DNA from: Candidatus Limnocylindrales bacterium
GTDB lineage: Bacteria; Chloroflexota; Limnocylindria; Limnocylindrales; CSP1-4
Direction of reading: 5' to 3'
Length of the DNA stretch: 27,494 nt
Assembly: GCA_030647575.1 (NCBI GenBank)
Contig: JAUSJS010000326.1
Location: 1 to 27,494, forward strand
Every line of letters starts with the position of its first letter. Within the stretch, counting starts at the first letter, position 1. Positions 7,323-13,730 of the stretch are shown here, piece after piece. A program made the translations under genes and the position numbers. The notes under the pieces are model-generated. The model saw nothing but the letters and a program-made list of their open reading frames with translations, searched no databases and was not told the origin of the DNA.

Positions 7323-8963
7323 CTACTCCACCGGCGACGTGTCCGCGATGGCCCAGGCGCGGACAGGCGCGCGCCTGATCTTGAATGTGTGGGTCCTCGG
7401 GAAGTCCTCGTCCGGCCAGAGGCGCCAGGCTTGGACTCGCTGGTTCGGACCGAGGGTCGCGTTCGCGGCCTTGACCGCCCGGTCGATCCGGGCTCGCATC
7501 GCGGCGGTGTCCGACGACTCGTGGGCAGCCGTCGCGCCTGCCGTCGCCCCCGCGCTCGACAGAACGACGGCCTCGATCCGGCCGGGGCGTGTTTCGACCA
7601 CGACCGAGTCCCGCAGGCCGGCGATCCGGAGGGCGTTCTCGATGTCCTCCGGATAGACGTTGAACCCGTTGGGCAGCACGATGATGTCCTTGGTCCGGCC
7701 CGACAGGATCAGGCGCCCCGCATCGTCCAGGTGGCCGATGTCGCCGGTCCGATACCAGCCGTCGGGCGTGAAGGCGGCAGCCGTGGCCGCCGGGTCGTTC
7801 CAGTAGCCCTTGAAGAGGGTTGACCCGCGGAACTGGACCTCACCGTCGTCGGCCAGGCGCATCTCGATGCCGGCCGGGGGCCGGCCCACCGTTCCAAGGC
7901 CATGATCGTCGAGCGTCGTGCAGCTCCCGGTTCCCGTCTCGGTCGCACCGTAGCCCTGGAGGACCGTGACGCCGAGGTCTTCCCAACCCTGCTGGAGCGC
8001 CGGCGGGAGGAAGGCACCGGCCGAGAGGAAGAGGCGGAAGTGTCCGCCGAGCTGGGCGTGAACGCTCTTGAACAGCCATCTCCGCAAGGCCACCGGCAGA
8101 TGTCGGGCGACGCCTCGCAGGCGATCGAAGGAGGCCGTCCGTCCGCGCTTCGCCACCTCGCGCTCGATGGCGCTCCAGAAGAGGTCGAGGACCTGGGGGA
8201 CGACGACCATCGAGGTCACCCGGTGGTCGCGCAGGGCGTCGAAGATGACGCGCGGGTTGCGGCTCCGGACGTACAGGATGTCCGCTCCGACCGAGAGGCC
8301 ATGGCACAGCCCAACGGACTGCTCCAGCAGATGCGAGAGGGGCAGGAGGGAGACCAGCCGGTGCTCCATCGGCGGCACGATGCGATGGAATGTCTCGATC
8401 GAGGCCAGCACGTTGTCGTGGGCGAGCATCACGCCCTTTGGCGTGCCGGTCGTGCCGGAGGTGAAGACGAGCTCGAAGACCTCATCGGCGGCGGGCGCCG
8501 GCCAGGCGGTGAGCTGCGCCTCCCAGTCGCTCGGGAACGCGTCGTCCGGCTCCGCCGACAGCGCGTCCACGCTCGTCGTCGGGAAGCGCCCGAGACCCGC
8601 CTCGCGTGGATCCGGCGCATCCCGGCCGGTACCCAGGATCAGATGGCGGGCGCCCGAGGCGCTCACGATTCCCTCGACCGCGTCGGGCGACATCCGCAGG
8701 TCCAGCGGGACGATGATCAGGCGCGCCCGCATCGCCCCGAAATAGGCGGCCGGCAGCTCCGGCGTCGAAGGCGACCAGCTCAGCAGCCGATCGCCCGGCT
8801 CGAAACCCAGGGCGCGCAGGCGCCACGCCGCGATCCGTGAGCGCCGGTCGAGCTCGCGATAGCTCCAACTCGTCGTCGAGCCGTCGTCGTGGCGCAGGCT
8901 CAGGGCCGTGCGCTCGGCGTGGTGCGCGACGGCATCGGCAAGCAGATCGAGCAGGGTGGGCAT
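7323..8963 (-). CDS. Long-chain fatty-acid-CoA ligase / AMP-forming synthetase
   Basis: This 546-residue enzyme of the adenylate-forming superfamily should activate a fatty acid to acyl-AMP and then acyl-CoA. The phosphate-binding loop TSGTTGTPKG is at residues 168-177, and the adenine motif YGATETG at 338-344. YRTGD is at 404-408, the hinge GRTKD at 422-426, and the catalytic lysine of the C-terminal domain in TFKIRR is Lys528. LLPLSHLLEQ and the PRTHTFKIRR ending resemble the long-chain (FadD15/FAA) branch, but chain length cannot be fixed. It is the only clear minus-strand gene in the window. The ATG at 8963 is preceded by GAGG (complement of 8969-8972) with 5-nt spacing. It is a single gene in a block that separates two conserved operons. 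Confidence 0.95.
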   Translation of the reverse strand: MPTLLDLLADAVAHHAERTALSLRHDDGSTTSWSYRELDRRSRIAAWRLRALGFEPGDRLLSWSPSTPELPAAYFGAMRARLIIVPLDLRMSPDAVEGIVSASGARHLILGTGRDAPDPREAGLGRFPTTSVDALSAEPDDAFPSDWEAQLTAWPAPAADEVFELVFTSGTTGTPKGVMLAHDNVLASIETFHRIVPPMEHRLVSLLPLSHLLEQSVGLCHGLSVGADILYVRSRNPRVIFDALRDHRVTSMVVVPQVLDLFWSAIEREVAKRGRTASFDRLRGVARHLPVALRRWLFKSVHAQLGGHFRLFLSAGAFLPPALQQGWEDLGVTVLQGYGATETGTGSCTTLDDHGLGTVGRPPAGIEMRLADDGEVQFRGSTLFKGYWNDPAATAAAFTPDGWYRTGDIGHLDDAGRLILSGRTKDIIVLPNGFNVYPEDIENALRIAGLRDSVVVETRPGRIEAVVLSSAGATAGATAAHESSDTAAMRARIDRAVKAANATLGPNQRVQAWRLWPDEDFPRTHTFKIRRAPVRAWAIADTSPVE

Positions 8964-9087
8964 GGATGCCTCGGGTGGGTCGGTACGATCCGTTGACGTG
9001 CGTCGGCGGCTATTGTCGATGGCGAGTGTCGCGCTCGACGGTCTGGCGGTTGATCGCCGAATACGTGGGCTTGGTCATGCTAACCGG
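8964..9087. promoter_or_regulatory. Divergent intergenic region between acyl-CoA synthetase and HTH-nuclease gene
   Basis: This 124-bp gap must hold the promoters of both divergent genes. A TTGACG hexamer is at 8993-8998, but the best TATTGT (9011-9016) is only 12 bp away, so it is not a convincing pair. TTGATC at 9050-9055 and CATGCT at 9076-9081 are also weak. I see no palindrome of the GCCAC-N5-GTGGC type here. Confidence 0.35.
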
Positions 9088-9810
9088 ATGGATTCCATCC
9101 GGCTCGGGCGGGCGTATCGCGCGTTACGGATTCGGCGACGGTGGCGTCAGCAGGATCTGGCGGATGTCGTCGGGGTTTCCAGACAGTTGATTGCGAAGGT
9201 GGAGTCCGGTCGGATCGACGACGTTCAGCTTGGGACGCTGCGTCGGATCGGTGAAGGGCTGGGTGCGTCGGTCGATGTGGGCATCCGCTGGCACGGCGAA
9301 GGCCTGGATCGGCTCCTCGACGCCGCCCACGCGGGACTCGTCGAGGAGGTCGTCAGTCGCCTCCAACACCTCGGCTGGGAGACGATCGTCGAGGCGTCGT
9401 ACGCCATCCGAGGTGAGCGAGGATCGATCGACGTCCTGGCGCTGCACCGACCGACGGCCACGATCCTGGTCACCGAGGTCAAGTCTGTCGTGCCTGACTC
9501 GCAGGCAACGATCCACTCGACGGATCGGAAGGTACGGCTCGCACCCGAGATAGCCCGTGAACGGGGTTGGCCATGCAGGTTCGTTGGCCGGTTGCTCGCG
9601 GTTGGGGAGTCGACGACGTCTCGTCGCCGGATCGAGCAACTCGACGCGACGTATCGGAGCGCACTCCCTGCCCGAGGCCGATCGATTGGCGCTTGGTTGC
9701 GTGTGCCATCCGGCACGATGTCGGGCCTCCTGTTCCTGCCATTCGCCACGCGCGGTGGCACTGCGCACCGTGTGACCGGCCGGCAACGAGTTCGCAGGCC
9801 GTCCAGGTGA
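9088..9810 (+). CDS. XRE-family HTH protein fused to a PD-(D/E)XK nuclease-like domain
   Basis: This 240-residue protein joins two modules. Residues about 8-65 form a Cro/CI-type helix-turn-helix: the segment QQDLADVVGVSRQLIAKVESG is the usual pattern of recognition helix plus 'ExG' turn. After a linker, residues about 80-165 look like a restriction-endonuclease fold. A helix ending in GWETIVEAS is followed by GSIDVLAL with Asp115, then EVK with Glu130 and Lys132, i.e. D-x14-E-x-K. The remainder contains no motif I know. The ATG at 9088 starts right before the HTH. The frame is open further upstream, but that part carries no domain. Codons seem to end in T or A more often than in the neighbours, judged by eye. 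The protein could be a DNA-binding nuclease, a regulator with an inactive nuclease fold, or a defence or element remnant. No methyltransferase or partner gene is adjacent. Confidence 0.7.
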   Translation: MDSIRLGRAYRALRIRRRWRQQDLADVVGVSRQLIAKVESGRIDDVQLGTLRRIGEGLGASVDVGIRWHGEGLDRLLDAAHAGLVEEVVSRLQHLGWETIVEASYAIRGERGSIDVLALHRPTATILVTEVKSVVPDSQATIHSTDRKVRLAPEIARERGWPCRFVGRLLAVGESTTSRRRIEQLDATYRSALPARGRSIGAWLRVPSGTMSGLLFLPFATRGGTAHRVTGRQRVRRPSR

Positions 9811-9902
9811 GATAGCGCCACCCGGAGTGGCGTGTGGGGCTCCCGGCGATCCAACGGGGCTCGCGAGCGGTCATGATCGTGCCGAGTGCCACCCACGGTG
9901 GC
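9745..9902. repeat. Three GCCAC-N5-GTGGC palindromes at a 71-72 bp period
   Basis: Copies are at 9745-9759, 9817-9831 and 9888-9902. Each has identical 5-base arms and a 5-base centre that differs (GCGCG, CCGGA, CCACG). Centres are 72 and 71 bp apart. The second copy extends to 6-bp arms (CGCCAC/GTGGCG). The second and third also share flanking bases (GTGGCGTRTGG, then CGGCGAYC after a short gap). The first copy lies inside the 3' end of the HTH-nuclease gene and the others are downstream of it. They could be operator sites for a dimeric HTH protein, RNA hairpins, or a decayed repeat family. Confidence 0.6.
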
Positions 9903-10021
9903 GTATGGCCAATCGGCGACCGGACCCTGGCTCGGGCGACCCTCCCACCGCGCTTGGGCCGCGACCGACATGGACGCGCGCCATCGACGGCTCAGAACCC
10001 GCACAGCCGCCCACACAGCGT
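9811..10021. other. Non-coding stretch between HTH-nuclease gene and rpsU promoter
   Basis: Together with the rpsU leader this makes 343 bp without a convincing gene. Besides the second and third palindromes nothing conserved is recognised. The frame upstream of rpsU is open from 9827, but its translation is a Pro/Arg/Gly-rich sequence without domain character and is not treated as coding. No tRNA-like or terminator-like fold with a U-tract is seen. Confidence 0.55.
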
Positions 10022-10050
10022 TTGACCTGCCCGGGACCCTCGGCTATGCT
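10022..10050 (+). promoter_or_regulatory. Sigma-70-type promoter of rpsU (TTGACC-N17-TATGCT)
   Basis: The -35 box TTGACC is at 10022-10027 and the -10 box TATGCT at 10045-10050, with an ideal 17-bp spacer. The predicted transcription start is near 10057, about 97 nt before the rpsU start codon. It is the best two-box promoter in the window. Confidence 0.7.
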
Positions 10051-10062
10051 CCGCCAGCCTTT

Positions 10063-10139
10063 GACGGGACTGCCGTCGGGGGCGCGTCAGCGCCGATTGG
10101 CCGCGAGCCTGACGTCGATCGCGAGACCCAAGGCCTGGG
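10063..10139 (+). promoter_or_regulatory. Structured 5' leader of rpsU with three small hairpins
   Basis: The predicted leader contains GACGG/CCGTC (10063-10077, 5-nt loop), GGCGC/GCGCC (10081-10094, GTCA loop) and CCCA/TGGG (10127-10139, 5-nt loop). The third hairpin uses bases that touch the rpsU Shine-Dalgarno sequence. Such a layout could support control of bS21 synthesis. It matches no leader family I know, and small hairpins are common in GC-rich DNA. Confidence 0.35.
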
Positions 10140-10145
10140 GAGGTG
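10139..10145 (+). promoter_or_regulatory. Shine-Dalgarno sequence (GGAGGTG) fixing the rpsU TTG start
   Basis: GGAGGTG lies 8 nt before TTG 10154. It supports this non-ATG start over any codon further upstream in the open frame. Confidence 0.75.
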
Positions 10146-10153
10146 AATCGGGA

Positions 10154-10339
10154 TTGGCAGAAGTCCGAGTGGGTGAGAACGAGACGTTCGAAAGCGCCCT
10201 GCGTCGCTTCAACAAGAAGATCCAGCAAAGCGGCATCCTCGCCGAGGCTCGCCGGCGCGAGCACTACGAGAAGCCCTCTGTGAAGCGAAAGCGCAAGGAA
10301 GCCAAGCGCAAGAAGAACGCCCGAACGCAGGTCGGCTGA
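10154..10339 (+). CDS. rpsU: 30S ribosomal protein bS21
   Basis: This 61-residue small-subunit protein is involved in translation initiation. The sequence AEVRVGENETFESALRRFNK is the family N-terminus. AEARRREHYEKPS and a very basic tail (KRKRKEAKRKKNAR) complete the typical bS21 profile. The start is TTG at 10154, which gives exactly the expected N-terminus and has a strong ribosome binding site 8 nt upstream. A start at 9827 in the same open frame would add 109 residues without homology and is rejected. A strong promoter precedes the gene and a hairpin overlaps its stop codon. It can therefore be expressed as a single-gene transcript, with read-through into yqeY. Confidence 0.95.
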   Translation: MAEVRVGENETFESALRRFNKKIQQSGILAEARRREHYEKPSVKRKRKEAKRKKNARTQVG

Positions 10340-10355
10340 GCGGGCTCAGCCCGAC
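10331..10355 (+). terminator. Hairpin overlapping the rpsU stop (possible terminator or attenuator)
   Basis: GTCGGCTGAG and CTCAGCCCGAC pair into a 10-bp stem with one bulged base and a 4-nt loop (CGGG). The rpsU TGA lies in the left arm. Only TTCC follows, with no long U-tract, so termination may be weak. Confidence 0.5.
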
Positions 10356-10431
10356 TTCCAATCCTGCCCCCCGCGGGCACACTGAGGGTTGCCGCAGCCA
10401 CGGTGATCCTCCCGCCCGAGGTGCCAGACCG

Positions 10432-10911
10432 GTGTCCCTTCGAGATCGCCTTCAGACCGACATCGCCGTCGCCATGCGCGGCGGCGACACGCTGCGCCGA
10501 GACGTGCTGCGCATGGCGTCGAGTGCCGCCTACAACGTCGAGAAGCGCAACGTGCGTCCTCTGACGGAGGACGAGTTCCTGGCCGTCCTCAATCGCGAGG
10601 TGAAGACTCGCCGCGAGTCGGTCGAGGCCTTCCGCGGTGCTGGCCGTGAGGACCTCGCGACCAAGGAGGAGGCCGAGATCGCGATCCTCTCCGACTACCT
10701 GCCCCAGGGGCTGACCGAGCAGGAAATCGGCGACCTGATGCGCGAGGCCATCGCGGCGACCGGCGCCAGCTCCGCTCGGGACATGGGCAAGGTGATGGGC
10801 TGGCTCGCTCCTCGCACCGGAGGCCGGGCTGACGGCAAGCACGTCAGTGAGCTCGTGCTCCAGGCTCTGGCGAGCGCCGATCTCGCCGCCCACGACGGCG
10901 GAGCGCACTGA
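10432..10911 (+). CDS. yqeY: GatB/YqeY domain protein
   Basis: This 159-residue protein belongs to the YqeY family, which resembles the C-terminal tail domain of GatB in tRNA-dependent amidotransferases. Its molecular role is not settled. Family features are the opening SLRDRLQTDIAVAMRGGD, then RRDVLRMASSA, IAILSDYLPQGLTEQEI and the ending region GKVMGWLAPRTGGRADGKHVSELV, which corresponds to 'GKVMG.LMPK..GRADG..V'. The GTG start at 10432 is supported by GAGGTG at 10419-10424 with 7-nt spacing. Placement right after rpsU is conserved in many bacteria. The PgpH gene begins 16 bp after its stop, so the two are probably co-transcribed. Confidence 0.95.
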   Translation: MSLRDRLQTDIAVAMRGGDTLRRDVLRMASSAAYNVEKRNVRPLTEDEFLAVLNREVKTRRESVEAFRGAGREDLATKEEAEIAILSDYLPQGLTEQEIGDLMREAIAATGASSARDMGKVMGWLAPRTGGRADGKHVSELVLQALASADLAAHDGGAH

Positions 10912-10927
10912 GGCCCGGGCGCATCCC

Positions 10928-13057
10928 ATGCTGACCTCCAGGGCTCCCAACCTTGCCCGCTTCACGCTTGGCGACGCATCGCGCCTGGGAATCGCGGCGC
11001 TGATCCTGGTCCTCGCGCTCACGGCGATTCTCGGCGTGGACATCCTGCCCGATGAGCCACTCCAGGTGAATGCCGGGGAGCTCGCCCCGCGCGACATCGC
11101 CGCCCCCCGTGCGGTCGACTTCGTCAGCGTCGTCCGGACCAGCGAGGCGCGCGCCGCCGCCCGCTCGGCCGTCGAGCCGCAGTACGACTTCACGAGCGAG
11201 AACGCGATCGCGATCGCCGAGGAGCAGCAGCTGGCGTTCGAGACACGGGTCGGACGGATCGACACCACGTTCGCGGCCGACCTCGCGCCGGAGGAGCGCG
11301 CCTCGCTGCTCGAGACGGCGGTCCCGGGCTTGTCGCAGGTCGTCCGCGAGACGCTCGTCGGGCTCGACGCCGCGCGCTGGGCGGCCGTCCGAACCGAGGC
11401 GGCGCGGGTTCTCGACGCGACGCTGCGCACCGAGCTGCGCGACACGGAAGTGGCCGAGGCGAGAACCGGCCTGTCCGGCCGGATGGCCGGCGGACTCGAC
11501 GAATCTGAGCGAATGCTCGCGGCCGAGCTGATCAGCCCGCTCCTCGTCCCGAACTCGTCGTTCAGCCCGGAGCTCACGGCCCAGGCACGAGACCGAGCCG
11601 CGGAAGCGGTCGAGGACGTGCGCGTTCAGATCCTGCAGGGCGAGGTGATCGTCCGCGAAGGCACGCGCCTCGATGCCGCCCAGATCGAGGAGATCGACGC
11701 TCTCGGGCTGAGTGAGGATGTGCCTGATTTCGCCAGCTTCGCCGGCTGGATGCTGCTCGCGGTCCTCGTGGTCGTGATGCTGCTGAGCTGGATCTGGCGT
11801 TTCCGACCGACGTTGTGGCATCGCGACAACGTCCTGATCCTGATCGGGTTGCTGATCGTCGGTGCCACCCTTGCGCTCAAGGTCACGGCCGGTCGACCGA
11901 CCCAGCCGTTCTTCCTGCCGACCGCCGCCATTGCCATGCTTCTGGCGGTCCTCCTCGACGCCTCGATCGCCACGATCGTGATGGCGTTCGTCGCCCTGAT
12001 CGGAGGCGCCGTCAATGGCGCGTCGCTCGAGCTCGCGACGTACATCTTCCTGGGCGGAATGGCCGGCATCGTCGGCGTCCGCCGTGGCGATCGCCTGCAG
12101 GTCTTCCTGCAGGCCGCCGTGGCGGTCTTCATCGTCAACGCCCTCGTCGTGTCCGTCTTCTCGTTGCTGGGCGCGCGCGACTTGCGCGGGATCCTGGAGC
12201 TGTGGTTCGCATCGGCGGCATCGGCCGCAGGCTCGGCCATCGCGGCGGTCGGCTCGTTCGCCGTCCTTGGATCGGTGTTCGGGATCCTGACCGTCTTCCA
12301 GCTCCTGGAGCTGGCCAATCCGTCGCAGCCCCTGTTGCGACGGCTGCTGGTCGAGACACCGGGCACCTACCATCACTCCCTGATGGTCGGGAACCTCGCC
12401 GAGCGTGCCGCGGAGGCGATCGGAGCGGACCCGCTGGTGACTCGCGTGGCGGCCTACTACCACGACATCGGCAAGCTCGCGAACCCGCTGGCATTCATCG
12501 AGAACCAGGCCGGAGGCGAGAACATCCACGATCAGCTCGAGCCCGAGGTGAGCGCCGGGATCCTCAAGCAGCACGTGGTCGACGGCATCGACCTGGCCTA
12601 CAAGGCACGCCTGCCGAAGGCCTTGATCGCCTACATCCCGCAGCACCACGGGACCGCGATCATGGGCTACTTCTACGCTCGGGCCAAGGAGCTCGCCGGG
12701 CCCGGCGCGACGGTCGACGAACGCAAGCTCCGGCACTCCGGGCCGAAGCCCCAGAGCCGCGAGGCGGCGCTGATCATGCTGGCCGACGGGGTCGAGGCCT
12801 CTGTCCGGTCGCTGGCCGCGCGCGACGAGCCCGCGATCCGGGCCATGGTCACCCGGATCATCGAGGAGCGGACGGCCGACGGCCAGTTCGATGAATGCGA
12901 TCTGACGCTGCGCGACCTCGAGCGCATCCGGGAGGCGTTCGTCGAGCAGCTGCTGGGCATGTACCACACACGGATCGCGTACCCGCAGAACACGGTGGTC
13001 GAGCTCGAGTCGTGGCGAGCCGCGAGCGGCGGCGAAGGGGGCGGCTCCACTTCGTGA
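10928..13057 (+). CDS. pgpH: 7TM-HD membrane protein, PgpH-type cyclic-di-AMP phosphodiesterase
   Basis: This 709-residue membrane enzyme of the 7TMR-HD family hydrolyses c-di-AMP in the characterised members (PgpH of Listeria). An N-terminal helix is at about residues 20-39. An extracytoplasmic region of about 230 residues follows, then a block of seven helices from about 270 to 465 and a cytoplasmic HD domain. The metal-binding residues include His482/His483 in TYHHSLMVGN and the HD pair His512-Asp513 in YYHDIGKLANP. The next conserved histidines lie in PQHHGT. The ATG at 10928 is chosen because it gives the expected short N-terminus before the first helix. The gene ends in a GTGA overlap with ybeY, matching the conserved pgpH-ybeY pair. 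No c-di-AMP synthase gene is in the window. Confidence 0.94.
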   Translation: MLTSRAPNLARFTLGDASRLGIAALILVLALTAILGVDILPDEPLQVNAGELAPRDIAAPRAVDFVSVVRTSEARAAARSAVEPQYDFTSENAIAIAEEQQLAFETRVGRIDTTFAADLAPEERASLLETAVPGLSQVVRETLVGLDAARWAAVRTEAARVLDATLRTELRDTEVAEARTGLSGRMAGGLDESERMLAAELISPLLVPNSSFSPELTAQARDRAAEAVEDVRVQILQGEVIVREGTRLDAAQIEEIDALGLSEDVPDFASFAGWMLLAVLVVVMLLSWIWRFRPTLWHRDNVLILIGLLIVGATLALKVTAGRPTQPFFLPTAAIAMLLAVLLDASIATIVMAFVALIGGAVNGASLELATYIFLGGMAGIVGVRRGDRLQVFLQAAVAVFIVNALVVSVFSLLGARDLRGILELWFASAASAAGSAIAAVGSFAVLGSVFGILTVFQLLELANPSQPLLRRLLVETPGTYHHSLMVGNLAERAAEAIGADPLVTRVAAYYHDIGKLANPLAFIENQAGGENIHDQLEPEVSAGILKQHVVDGIDLAYKARLPKALIAYIPQHHGTAIMGYFYARAKELAGPGATVDERKLRHSGPKPQSREAALIMLADGVEASVRSLAARDEPAIRAMVTRIIEERTADGQFDECDLTLRDLERIREAFVEQLLGMYHTRIAYPQNTVVELESWRAASGGEGGGSTS

Positions 13058-13620
13058 GCTGGCCGATCTATCGGGGTCCGTGGCGGGTGGATCTGACGGT
13101 CCGCGACGGCATCAGCTCGCCGGTGCCCCGCGCGGCGCTGGCCCGCGCGGTGGTGGCCGCCGCCGAAGCGGCCGGCGCCCCGTCGCCGGCTTCCGTTGGG
13201 CTGGTCCTGTCAAAAGACGCCGAGCTCGCCGAGCTGAACGCCTCGCATCTTGGAAGGCGCGGGCCGACCGATGTCCTATCGTTCCCGCTCCTGCCGCCGG
13301 AGGCGTTCCCGCCGCACCCTGGGAGGCTCATCGATCGATCGGCCGTGGGGCCCAGGGCGGAGCCCGTCGCGGCCTTCGCGCTGCCGCCGGGCCGCCGCCT
13401 GCATCTCGGGGATATCGTCATCTCGGTCGAGCGTGCGACCAGGCAGGCAGGCGAGGGGCGCGGCGGCCAGACCGGTGATGTCCGCTGGTCGCCTGCCGAT
13501 GAGCTCCTGCTGCTGGTCACCCACGGCACCCTCCACCTGTGCGGCTGGGACCACGTCGAGCCCGCGGAGGAGGCTGCCATGCGCTCCCTCGAGGCTCGAC
13601 TGCTCGGGCATACGGGCTAG
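13054..13620 (+). CDS. ybeY: Endoribonuclease / rRNA maturation factor YbeY
   Basis: YbeY is a zinc-dependent RNase needed for 16S rRNA 3'-end maturation and ribosome quality control. The zinc motif HGTLHLCGWDH carries histidines 157, 161 and 167 (H-x3-H-x5-H). DVLSFP at 73-78 and LGDIVIS, with Asp120, are the other family signatures. The length of 188 residues exceeds the usual 150-170. The excess is an insertion of about 38 residues between DVLSFP and LGDIVIS, rich in Pro, Ala and Arg. The GTG start overlaps the pgpH stop. No era, cdd or dgkA gene follows, unlike the usual order. Confidence 0.94.
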   Translation: MSWPIYRGPWRVDLTVRDGISSPVPRAALARAVVAAAEAAGAPSPASVGLVLSKDAELAELNASHLGRRGPTDVLSFPLLPPEAFPPHPGRLIDRSAVGPRAEPVAAFALPPGRRLHLGDIVISVERATRQAGEGRGGQTGDVRWSPADELLLLVTHGTLHLCGWDHVEPAEEAAMRSLEARLLGHTG

Positions 13621-13666
13621 TCCTCCTCGTCCATCGCGGTCCGCGAACGGCCCGGAGGGGTCCGGC

Positions 13667-13675
13667 TGCTACCAT
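13667..13675 (+). promoter_or_regulatory. Putative extended -10 promoter for pth (TGCTACCAT)
   Basis: TG-N-TACCAT is an extended -10 element in the 110-bp gap after ybeY. The predicted start near 13682 leaves a leader of about 49 nt before pth. No -35 box is apparent. The rest of the gap shows no other signal. Confidence 0.45.
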
Positions 13676-13720
13676 CCCCGGAGGCCCTCCCGGACGGGAT
13701 CGGGCCCTGTCTGGCTGCCC

Positions 13721-13725
13721 GGAGG
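13721..13725 (+). promoter_or_regulatory. Shine-Dalgarno sequence (GGAGG) fixing the pth GTG start
   Basis: GGAGG sits 5 nt before GTG 13731. It excludes the upstream open extension of the frame, which overlaps ybeY. Confidence 0.75.
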
Positions 13726-13730
13726 ATCGC

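Noticed and set aside
9703..9716. GTGCC/GGCAC inverted repeat as a fourth member of the palindrome series
   Set aside because: The arms differ, the loop is 4 nt and the distance to the next copy is about 43 bp rather than 71-72.
9745..9902. CRISPR array, suggested by a regular period of about 72 bp
   Set aside because: Only 5-base arms are shared. The repeat centres and most flanks differ, one copy lies in a coding region, and no cas gene is present.
9225..10016. Minus-strand open frame overlapping the HTH-nuclease gene and the palindromes
   Set aside because: The plus strand carries the HTH and D...ExK motifs. The minus translation shows none.
9827..10153. 109-residue N-terminal extension of bS21 in the same open frame
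   Set aside because: The rpsU promoter, a strong Shine-Dalgarno sequence and the exact family N-terminus all place the start at TTG 10154.
10844..12967. Long minus-strand open frame opposite pgpH (707 codons)
   Set aside because: It mirrors pgpH codons, has no recognisable domain and overlaps a clearly conserved gene entirely.
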